A DNA stretch of 64,000 nucleotides, from positions 653,386-717,385 of the forward strand of contig CAMRHE010000649.1 of NCBI GenBank assembly GCA_947044405.1, in the 5' to 3' direction. Origin of the DNA: Leptodactylus fallax. Its lineage: Eukaryota; Chordata; Amphibia; Anura; Leptodactylidae. Below the pieces are notes generated by a model, which had not been told where the DNA came from, did not search any database, and saw nothing but the letters and a program-made list of their open reading frames with translations. Shown one piece after another: positions 55,893-64,000 of the stretch. Position numbers and translations under genes: made by a program. The stretch's first letter is position 1. Each line of letters opens with the position of its first letter.

Positions 55893-57489
55893 CAGTACAG
55901 ACCAAAAGTTTGGACACATCTTCTCATTCCAAGAGTTTTCTGTATTTTCATGACTATAAAAATTGTAGATTCACACTGAAGGCATCAAAACTATGAATTA
56001 ACACATGTGGAATTATATACTTAACAAAAAAGTGTGAAACAACTGAAAATATGTCTTATATTCTATGTTCTTCAAAGTAGCCACCTTTTGCTTTGATTAC
56101 TCCTTTGCACACTCTTGGCATTCTCTTGATGAGCTTCAAGAGCTAGTCACCTGAAATGGTCTTCCAACAGTCTTGAAGGAGTTCCCAGAGATGCTTAGCA
56201 CTTGTTGGCCCTTTTGCCTTCACTCTGCGGTCCAGCTCACCCCAAACCATCTCGATTGGGTTCAGGTCTGGTGACTGTGGAGGCCAGGTCATCTGGCGTA
56301 GCACCCCATCACTCTCCTTCTTGGTCAAATAGCCCTTACACAGTCTGGAGGTGTGTTTGGGGTCATTGTCCTGTTGAAAAATAAATGAAGGTCCAACTAA
56401 ACGCAAACCGGATGGAATAGCATGCCGCTGAAAGATGCTGTGGTAACCATGCTGGTTCAGTATTCCTTCAATTTTGAATAAATCCCCAACAGTGTCACCA
56501 GCAAAGCACCCCCACACCATCACACCTCCTCCTCCATGCTTCACGGTGGGAACCAGGCATGTAGAGTTCATTCGTTCCCCTTTTCTGCGTCGCACAAAGA
56601 CACGGTGGTTGGAACCAAAGATCTCAAATTTGGACTCATCAGACCAAAGCACAGATTTCCACAGGTCTAATGTCCATTCCTTGTGTTCTTTAGCCCAAAC
56701 AAGTCTCTTCTGCTTGTTGCCTGTCCTTAGCAGTGGTTTCCTAGCAGCTATTTTACCAGTTGTTGTAGAGATGTGTCTGCTGCTAGAACTCTGTGTGGCA
56801 TTGACCTGCTCTCTAATCTGAGCTGCTGTTAACCTGCGATTTCTGAGGCTGGTGAATCGGATGAACTTATCCTCCGCAGCAGAGGTGACTCTTGGTCTTC
56901 CTTTCCTGGGGTGGTCCTCATGTGAGTCAGTTTCTTTGTAGCGCTTGATGGTTTTGGCCACTGCACTTGGGGACACTTTCAAAGTTTTCCCAATTTTTCG
57001 GACTGACTGACCTTCATTCCTTAAAGTAATGATGGCCACTCGTTTTTCTTTACTTAGCTGCTTTTTTCTTGCCATAATACAAATTCTAACACTCCATTCA
57101 GTAGGACTATCAGCTGTGTATCCACCTGACTTCTGAACAACACAACTGATGGTCCCAACCCCATTTATAAGGCAAGAAATCCCACTTATTAAACCTGACA
57201 GGGCACACCTGTGAAGTGAAAACCATTTCAGGTGACTACCTCTTGAAGCTCATCAAGAGAATGCCAAGAGTGTGCAAAGCAGTAATCAAAGCAAAAGGTG
57301 GCTACTTTGAAGAACCTAGAATATAAGACATATTTTCAGTTGTTTCATACTTTTTTGTTAAGTATATAATTCCACATGTGTTAATTCATAGTTTTGATGC
57401 CTTCAGTGTGAATCTACAATTTTTATAGTCATGAAAATACAGAAAACTCTTGGAATGAGAAGGTGTGTCCAAACTTTTGGTCTGTACTG
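55893..57489 (-). mobile_element. DD38E Tc1 relative (Intruder-like)
   Basis: 1597 bp with inverted repeats of about 270 bp that start CAGTACAGACCAAAAGTTTG. TA on both sides (55891-55892, 57490-57491). The inverted repeat at the left overlaps the C-terminal coding end of the transposase. One large minus-strand ORF lies inside. Confidence 0.9.
56143..57075 (-). pseudogene. DD38E transposase, shortened
   Basis: 310 codons from MARKKQLSKEKRVAIITLRN. N-terminal HTH (VRKIGKTLKVSPSAVAKTIK), a GRPRVTS hook, then the DDE core: Asp in LWSDESKFEIFG, Asp in QQDNDPKH and Glu in PDLNPIEMVW. I count 38 residues between the last Asp and Glu, which fits the described DD38E Intruder family rather than DD34E Tc1. 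Two likely defects are seen. About 12 residues appear missing between the second HTH part (ISTTT) and GKIAARKPLL, judged from relatives. A TAG at 56143-56145 ends the frame, while coding-like sequence (KLIKRMPRVCK) continues beyond it. The opposite inverted repeat has TAC at the equivalent place (57237-57239). The catalytic triad itself is intact. Confidence 0.82.
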
Positions 57490-57491
57490 TA

Positions 57492-57960
57492 TATGTTACA
57501 ACGTGAATAGTAAGCAACATTATGATTATACAGTAACATCCTGATACATGTAATTCTTAGGGCCACACCCTTAAATGGTGATTAGGGATATCTAAGGTCA
57601 CAGTGAATTGCATCAGAAGTCAAAGGCTGTATTATTCCATGTATCATATACACACAGGAACTATTTACATTTAGGAGATTAAAGGGAATTAACTGTACAT
57701 TTAAGATTAAAAAAAAAAAACCTGCCTATTCATATACTGATTTTCCCCTCTACATAACTGGGGAGAAGTCTGGGTAAGAACCCCTATAGCAATGACAGAA
57801 TAGGATGAAGAATAGCTACAAAGAGTCTTTCACTCTGGAGGATCTGGAATTACATGGCAATCCATATTTCAGAAGTAACTGCATAATGCTTTGTGTTTCC
57901 TCTGTGGTGGCATTGTGGGGAAATTAATCCTATGTGGCTTATCTCACAGATCATAGGGGA
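57492..57960. other. No gene; repeat shared with 30470-30660
   Basis: 57665-57830 parallels 30470-30660 block by block. Nothing coding. Confidence 0.45.
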
Positions 57961-58320
57961 TCGCTGAGATCTCAATACAATCTATTTTTCTTCGGGGGCC
58001 CCCCCCACCAAAAACAAAAAAAAAAAAACCCTTTTAAAAAAACCCACGCCCCGCCCCCCCAAAAAAAAAAAAAAATCACATTTTTCGTTATTTTTTTTCC
58101 CCCTTAGTATTTATTTTTGTTCTTTTTTTTTGTGGGGCTGGTGGGGGTTTTGGTTTTGACCTTTTCCCTTTCCGCCTGGGGGGTGGGTTTGGGGGGTGGG
58201 GGGGGTTGCTACCGGCCCCCGCGCCCGGCTGTGGGCCCCCCCCCCCCCCCCAATATAATATAAAAATATAATATTTTATTATTTTTATAATTATTTATTT
58301 TTTTTTTTTTTTGTAGGGGG
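57961..58320. other. Homopolymer-rich block, possibly misassembled
   Basis: A dense succession of C, A, T and G runs of 6-16 bases (for example C16 near 58237, T16 near 58297, G10 near 58317), with almost no normal-complexity sequence. It directly precedes the presumed LTR of the Gypsy element. It looks like low-quality consensus or gap filling rather than biological sequence. Confidence 0.6.
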
Positions 58321-58321
58321 G

Positions 58322-59287
58322 GGGGCCAATGTTGTCCTGGGCTTTATTTGTCTGTATGAACTGTTGGTGTTGAATGTATTTCTGTGATTCTGTTCCTTTG
58401 AGACAGCGGCCATTGTAGTTGTGACATGATGCTGGAGTGACTCCCCCCCCTTTTATGTCAGCTTGCCTGTTCTGCAGACAGAATGTGAGCAGAGAAGCAG
58501 GAAGTGACGAGACAGAGAGCAGCAGCCATCTTAGCAAGTGTTGTATTGAACTGGTGTGGAGATTTTTCTGTACAGCTAAGCTGTATCTTGGTCCAGAGAC
58601 AAACAGAGTGTAAAGAGACAACAGGACTAGTGAGTCCACGTGAAAGGAACTGTGCTCAGTGGCTGATCAGTGAGACTGACATTGTGACTGTGTATATGGA
58701 TACCACAGATAGAGACTCGCAGTGCTGTTGATGTACTGGACAGCACCTGCTAAACCCCGGCTTACATCCCAGCTCAGTGTATGGATTCGGCAGGACTGTC
58801 AGTGTGCTGAGTGGAATCTGCTGTTGGATTACATTGCATTCATTGGGTTTCCCTGTTAAAAAGGACTTCATTTCTCCCAAGATCCTGATAACCGTGAGGA
58901 GAGGACGTTTCGCTATAAAAGAAAGGAACGACTTTGGGCCCCACCGCGCGCTTCTACAGACTGTAAGCGGTCCACCTGGACCACTGGGGGAAAGGGGGTG
59001 CACCCAAATGTGATGTCAGGGTCAGTTAGGGATAGTTTTGAGTATATTGTTCATTCAGTGTCCATACTGCAGAATTGGACAGAGTAAAAGTAGAAACCAT
59101 TGCAGAATTTGCCTTGAAATTGTTCATGCTATATTTTATATTTTTTTGCTTGTCTTTATCCCTGTCATTTTACCTTCAAATAGCCTTTATTAACTTATAG
59201 TAAATATATATTCTTTTCTTGAACTACCGCGTGTGCGTTCATTTCTGGTTGCGGAGACCAAACCACCTGCCTTGCTCTCGGTTCACA
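58322..59287 (+). repeat. Presumed 5' LTR of the Gypsy element
   Basis: The end at 59287 (CTCGGTTCACA) is placed by the primer-binding site three bases later. A TATAAAA box lies at 58914-58920. An AGTAAA near 59199 could serve polyadenylation. The 3' LTR is outside the window, so length and start are estimates. Confidence 0.6.
58914..58920 (+). promoter_or_regulatory. Putative TATA box of the Gypsy LTR
   Basis: TATAAAA about 370 bp before the LTR end, a usual U3/R position. Supported only by motif and place. Confidence 0.5.
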
Positions 59288-59290
59288 AAT

Positions 59291-59308
59291 TGGCGTAGTC
59301 GGCAGGAT
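59291..59308 (+). promoter_or_regulatory. Putative primer-binding site
   Basis: TGGCGTAGTCGGCAGGAT starts with the TGG expected opposite a tRNA CCA end and lies 3 bp after the LTR. I cannot say which tRNA is complementary. Confidence 0.6.
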
Positions 59309-59320
59309 CCGCTTACCAGA

Positions 59321-60346
59321 ATGGACGGTGACGCACCCGTTCGGGAGAATGGTGCTGGAGGAAGAATGCCAGCAGGGGCTATAATGAGTCAGTTAGCTAA
59401 ATTTGATGGCAATAATATGTCAGTGAGTATGTGGGTGGAACAGATACGAATGATACAGCGAATGTACCAGACCGCACCAGAAGTACTAGTAGAGCTAGCA
59501 ATATTGACATTACAAGGGGATGCTAAGACCACGGTGATATTGAGGCCATTTGAACAAAGGCAGACATTTGAGCAAGTAGTCCAGATTCTAGAAACCATTT
59601 ATGGAGAAACTGCATTGCTGGGGTCTCTGCAGGCTCGGTTCTTCCAGAGGGTACAACAGGAGAATGAAAGCCTTCCCCAATATGCAAATGCCCTACAAGA
59701 ACTGCTCCGAGATATTCAAGTGAAGGAAAGAGGGGGCTCGCCAGCCTTCTGTAACCCTGATCGGACTCTCCGTGACCAGTTTGTCCTGGGGATACGTGAC
59801 GGCAGTTTAACTGTGACTATGCAGGATTTTATACGACGAGAGACTGATGCTAAATTCCATGATGTACAGGTAGAGGCCATCTCCCGTGCCAATAGTATGT
59901 TCCCGAAGTCCCAGACCGCAGTTGGAGTTACTTTGTCAAAGGGGGCTAGTTCTGGCTCAGAGACAGTAGAAAAGGGGACGGTTAAAGAAATTCTCACAGT
60001 AATGCAGAAACTGCAAGAGCAAATGGAACACTTGCACACCCGTTGTGATGAACATTCTATGAAAATTGCAGACTTCCAGAAAACTGGAGGTGAAAGGGTG
60101 AGCCGTCCATACCCAGAAAATCAGAATCACCCACCACCCCGCTGGAGGGATGAGGATAGGACCTACCGAAGGGGTCCAAATCAGTTAATGCAGTGCTCAG
60201 GAGAAATCGAAGGGGCTTACCGAAGGGGCCCAAACAGATGGCCAGAACGACGGGAGATACGCTGCTGGGAGTGTGGACGGATGGGACACGTTGCTGCTAG
60301 ATGTCCAGAGCAGCGACAAACTTATGAGAGACCGCCGTTAAACTGA
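59321..60346 (+). CDS. gag: Gypsy gag
   Basis: 341 codons from the Met of MDGDAPVREN. The open frame extends 34 codons upstream, but that part is LTR and primer-binding site, so I reject it as coding. A capsid-like section (LAKFDGNNMSVSMWVEQIR, WVEQ...LTLQGDAKTT, then LQARFFQRVQQENESLPQYA) covers residues about 25-200. A basic, Arg/Pro-rich region and one CCHC zinc knuckle (CWECGRMGHVAARC) near residue 320 follow. The knuckle binds RNA, and the protein would assemble the retrotransposon particle. No stops or frameshifts. Gag ends at TGA 60344-60346, immediately after a possible slippery heptamer, while pol is in the -1 frame. Confidence 0.9.
   Translation: MDGDAPVRENGAGGRMPAGAIMSQLAKFDGNNMSVSMWVEQIRMIQRMYQTAPEVLVELAILTLQGDAKTTVILRPFEQRQTFEQVVQILETIYGETALLGSLQARFFQRVQQENESLPQYANALQELLRDIQVKERGGSPAFCNPDRTLRDQFVLGIRDGSLTVTMQDFIRRETDAKFHDVQVEAISRANSMFPKSQTAVGVTLSKGASSGSETVEKGTVKEILTVMQKLQEQMEHLHTRCDEHSMKIADFQKTGGERVSRPYPENQNHPPPRWRDEDRTYRRGPNQLMQCSGEIEGAYRRGPNRWPERREIRCWECGRMGHVAARCPEQRQTYERPPLN
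60337..60343 (+). promoter_or_regulatory. Candidate -1 frameshift site between gag and pol
   Basis: GTTAAAC in the gag frame (G TTA AAC) abuts the gag stop TGA. The pol frame is -1 and open from 60328. A 6-bp stem TCCCCT/AGGGGA (60349-60354, 60375-60380) starts 5 nt downstream. GUUAAAC is a known natural slippery heptamer in arteriviruses. Its use here is inferred. Confidence 0.55.
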
Positions 60347-63300
60347 AGTCCCCTGCTGCTGTAGGGCGTGTAGTAGGGGAGACTGACAAGGAGACTATGT
60401 GGGGAGAATGCCCTAATGATGACCTGATCGCTGCAAGTCCTGTTATACAGGTGGAAATGGAGGGTATTCCGGTTACCGGGATGATTGACACGGGTTCCCA
60501 AGTAACGACCTTGAGTAGAGACTGTTATGAACGGTACTTCCAGCAACATGTGAAATATGATCCCCATACATTCGTACGAGTGGTCGCAGCTAACCAGTTA
60601 CCAGTTCCAGTCGTGGGAGTGGCCTGGATGAATGTCCGGGTATGTGGCCAAGATCTGGGTAGGAAAGGCATTGTGGTGGTACAGGAGTCACATGAAGTAA
60701 AGGTCCCTGTCATTTTGGGGATGAATGTGTTAAAAGAATTAGATCAGATCCTCTTTGAAAAGAAAGGTCACGGTTATTGGAAAGAAACCACCACCCATCG
60801 GCCTACTCAAACAGCTTTCCAGCGGCTGATCCGGACATGTGGCTTACAGAAAAGTTCGGATGCGCAGCGTCCTCTGGCTCGAATTTCAGTTCCTTTGCAT
60901 ACAAAAGTTACACTGCCACCCAGTCGGGAGACAATAGTGTCTATGCCCGTAGGCACCTGTCGGAAACTAGAGGGCATAGCTGTGTTGGTAGAACCACTGC
61001 AGGCAGCCGAAGGAGGTGTTGATCCGCTAGTGGCCCGTTCCTTGGCAATAGTTCGCAATGGAAGAGTACCACTTCGATGTGTAAACACTCAGGACCAGAG
61101 TGTGGACCTGACCCCAGGGAGGCAGCTGGCTAACATCTATGTGACTCCGGAGGAAGTAAGGAAAGTAACTCCAATGCAGCTGAAGCCGACTGAAAGGGAT
61201 GAGTGGACCGTAACTGTGTCCATGGGAGAAGATGAGGAACCCACCTCTGAATGGAATGGCCGTGCAATTCGAGAACAGATGAAGATGGATGCAAGTTCAT
61301 GTTCTCTGGAATGTGTGCAGAAGGTAGATGAACTGTTGTGGGAGAACCGAGCCGCCTTTTCACGGTATGCTGAAGATTTTGGATGTACCACAGGGCTCTA
61401 CCATGAGATTCCCACAGGAGACACCCCTCCAATTAGAGAGCGCTACCGACAAATTCCTCCACAGTTGTATCAGGAAGTAAAAGAACTGTTAGCTAAGATG
61501 CTACAGGGTGGGATCATCCAAGAAAGCCAGAGTCCCTGGGCAGCTCCTGTGGTGTTAGTAAGAAAAAAAGATGGGTCCATCCGATTTTGCGTAGACTATC
61601 GGAAGTTAAACGCTTGCACCGTACGAGATTCCTACCCCTTGCCACGGATTGAGGAGTCCCTCTCAGCGCTGGGGAGAGCCCGGTACTTCTCCTCACTAGA
61701 TCTGGCTAGTGGGTATTGGCAGGTGCCGATGGCCACAAAAGACAAGGAGAAGACGGCATTCATCTTGCCCATGGGACTATACGAATTTAACCGGATGCCC
61801 TTCGGGTTGACAAATGCACCCGGAACGTTTCAGCGGTTGATGGAGAAATGTCTCGGTGACTTCAACTTTGAGTTCACTCTCATCTACTTGGATGACATTA
61901 TAGTGTATTCTGCGACCTTTGAAGACCATCTCCACCAGTTGGGGCAAGTATTTCGAAGATTGCGGGAACATGGGCTCAAATTGAAACCCAGTAAATGTCG
62001 GTTGTTCCAATCTGAAATTGATTACTTGGGTCACCGCGTATCAGGAGAAGGGGTGAGACCATCAAGAGACAAGATAGCGGCTGTTCAAGATTGGCCAATA
62101 CCGACTACCCTGTGAGAAGTGAGGGCGTTCCTTGGAGTAGCCGGTTACTATCGACGGTTTATTAAGGATTTCGCCAAGGTAGCAGCACCACTTAATGCTC
62201 TCCTACGAGGCACATCCGGTGGTCCAAAGAACCGGTCCGTGAAGTGGGGACCTGAACAGGAACAAGCCTTCCAGGCATTAAAGGATGCACTGACAACAGC
62301 CCCAATCTTGGCATATGCTGATTACCACTTGCCGTTCCAGCTGTATACGGATGCAAGCCTGTATGGTCTTGGAGCAGTGCTTTCCCAGCTTCAGGATGGC
62401 CAGGAGAGGGTCATAGCGTACGGCAGCCGGTCTTTGAGAGATTCTGAAAGAAACCCCGAGAATTATAGTTCATTTAAGTTGGAGCTGTTGGCACTGGTAT
62501 GGGCCATGACCGAGAAATTCTCTGAATATTTGACCGGTGCTGAAGTTTTAGTACTGACTGACAATAACCCACTAGCTCACCTGGAAAATGCCAAGCTCGG
62601 GGCGTTAGAGCAGAGGTGGATAGCCCGAATGACTAAGTTCAATTACCGCATTAAGTATCGGTCCAAGACAGAGAACCAGAATGCTGACGGGCTTTCTAGG
62701 GTAACCGCCCAGACCCCCACAGTAGACGTGGATCATGAGTTGGAGCATGTGGAGGTGCCCGACTTCAGCAGATTTTCACAGGCCTTGACCGCCACTAATC
62801 AGTTTGAGATGGAGGGGACTGAAATGGCTCCTTTCTTTGGTCCCTCACGACAGGAATGGGCACAGATACAACAGACCCATGAGGGGCTGGCACAGATGAT
62901 CAAGTGTGTTGAGAAAGGCCAGAAGCCCTGTAGAGAGGAAAGAGAACGACTGACACGTGAGATATTATCTGTTCTGAGTCAGTGGGAAAAGTTGGAGATG
63001 AAAAATGGAGTGCTATGCCGAAAGGTCTATTTACCTTCTGAGATCGACATTCGATACCAAATTGTGGTGCCTAGTGAACTGGCTCGCTCGTTGGCAGTTG
63101 AGGCTCATAATAAGAATGGACATTTTGGTCATGAGAAGACCTTTCGTTGGTTACAGCGACTGATTTACTGCCCTGGTCTTCGTCAAATGGTCGAAGAAGT
63201 ATGCCGCAGCTGTCGAACTTGTGAGATCCATAAGGCAATAGAACAGAGAGCTCCCCTGCAAACCATCGTGACCCAGGAACCTTTAGAAATCGTCATGATA

Positions 63301-64000
63301 GACTATCTAATGGTGGGCCCATCCAATAGCGGACACCAGTATTGCCTCGTAATGGTGGATCACTTCACCAAATTTGCGGTGGTAACCGCCACCAAGGACC
63401 AGACAGCTGAGTCAGCAGCTCGTGCTCTGTGCCAAGATTTCATTCGAGTATATGGGTGCCCTAAACGCATCCACTCCGACCAGGGTGCCTGCTTTGAGGG
63501 ACACGTAATGAAAGAAGTTCAACGTATCTACGGGATAAAGAAGTCGCACACGACTCCATACCACCCTCAGGGAAATGGGGCCTGTGAAAGATTCAACAGA
63601 ACTCTGCTACAGATGCTGCGGACTCTGGAGGAAGACAAGAAGTTACAGTGGCCTCAGTTCTTGTCTGAAATGGTGTGGGCCTATAACAATCAGGTCCATT
63701 CTACAACGGGGTACTCTCCTTATACACTTCTCTTTGGGCGGTCTGGGCGAAGTGTAGGAGAATTACAGTTGGATGATATGGATGGGTTCCCTCCGAGGGA
63801 TCCAACCTCTTGGGTGCGGGCGCACCGGCAGAGACTTGAGACGATCCATCGATTGGTGCGGCAGCGCCTGCAAGAACATCCCCATCCTGATAAGACCCCA
63901 GTGCAAGAAGCACCATTGCAACCAGGCGACCTGGTGCTAGTTCGTGTCAAGAAACCCCAAGGGAAATTGGAAAGCCGATGGGAGGCTTTGCCGTGTCGTG
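60347..64000 (+). pseudogene. pol: Gypsy pol (PR-RT-RNH-INT), one in-frame stop, cut by window end
   Basis: The first internal Met is 60397, but pol is probably made as a gag fusion. Protease: MIDTGSQVTTL at about 60480, the DTG active site. RT: PPIRERYRQIPP, FCVDYRKLN near 61590, LDLASGYWQVPM near 61705, and catalytic YLDDIIVYS near 61893. A TGA at 62113-62115 interrupts the frame at the RT connection, and the same frame stays open afterwards to 64000. RNase H: LYTDASLYGLGAVLS near 62341, LALVWA near 62490 and LTDNNP near 62556. Integrase: HHCC zinc finger (HNKNGHFGH, then CRSCRTC) at about 63106-63220, catalytic Asp in VMIDYLMVG (63301), Asp in HSDQGACF (about 63478) and Glu in GNGACERFN (about 63585), with 35 residues between the last two. 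A chromodomain, if any, lies past the window. Confidence 0.88.

Larger units (their letters stand above)
58322..64000 (+). mobile_element. Ty3/Gypsy LTR retrotransposon, 3' part beyond window
   Basis: Presumed 5' LTR to 59287, primer-binding site, gag (59321-60346), and pol in the order protease, RT, RNase H, integrase, still open at the window end. The RT-before-integrase order and the HHCC/DD35E integrase identify Ty3/Gypsy. No envelope gene is visible within the window. The left boundary is approximate because of the homopolymer block. Confidence 0.9.

Noticed and set aside
59219..59320. N-terminal extension of the Gypsy gag ORF
   Set aside because: Encoded by the LTR end and primer-binding site; the Met at 59321 after the site is the sensible start.

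Overview
The window looks like intergenic or deep-intronic nuclear DNA from an amphibian, most likely a frog. It is packed with transposable elements. I found no credible host protein-coding gene, rRNA or tRNA gene, CRISPR array or bacterial feature. The frog assignment rests on the mix of repeats: a Ngaro-type tyrosine-recombinase retrotransposon with an SGNH-hydrolase ORF, several Tc1 lineages, CR1/L2-like and Rex1/CR1-like LINEs, Ty3/Gypsy elements and solo LTRs, many fold-back MITEs with TTCACA or GGCTAAGGCCCC ends, and a recurrent block reading 'ATAACTTTTTTATTTTTC...AGCTATGTGAGGGCTT'. The species is inferred and cannot be fixed from sequence alone.

Layout. 1-4.75 kb: old interspersed repeats and two MITEs. 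4.76-10.56 kb: one Ngaro-like element on the minus strand with split direct repeats A1-ORFs-B1-A2-B2. Its gag, RT/RNase H and recombinase frames are broken, but its SGNH ORF is open. 10.6-16.8 kb: fold-back elements. 16.8-19.4 kb: an old, vaguely periodic repeat. 19.4-22.1 kb: a Tc1 element with an open transposase, split upstream of that gene by a LINE fragment. 22.5-24.6 kb: hAT-type MITEs and a solo LTR nested in an older MITE. 25.2-28.3 kb: two copies of one CR1/L2-like LINE and a tRNA-derived SINE. 28.3-42 kb: mostly unrecognised repeats, a decayed Gypsy pol fragment, one solo LTR, an LTR fragment and a Tc1 fragment. 42-43.8 kb: a minisatellite whose first part is an inverted duplication. 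46.4-50.3 kb: a decayed Tc1 carrying a solo LTR, then a second Tc1 copy with an open transposase. 50.4-52.1 kb: a SPIN-like hAT element with a perfect 8-bp target duplication. 53.2-54.4 kb: a 31-bp minisatellite. 55.9-57.5 kb: a DD38E (Intruder-like) Tc1 relative. 58.3-64 kb: the 5' part of a Ty3/Gypsy element, cut by the window edge, with one in-frame stop in pol.

The genes present serve only transposition. The two best-preserved enzymes are the Tc1 transposases at 20.9 and 49.1 kb. They are nearly identical, which suggests recent activity. Nested insertions allow relative dating at 19.4-22.1, 23.2-24.6 and 46.4-50.3 kb. I found no convincing undescribed system. The observations most worth checking are the possible gag-pol frameshift site in the Gypsy element, the Ngaro element with near-identical repeats but broken ORFs, the SPIN-like hAT copy, and the inverted-duplication minisatellite.
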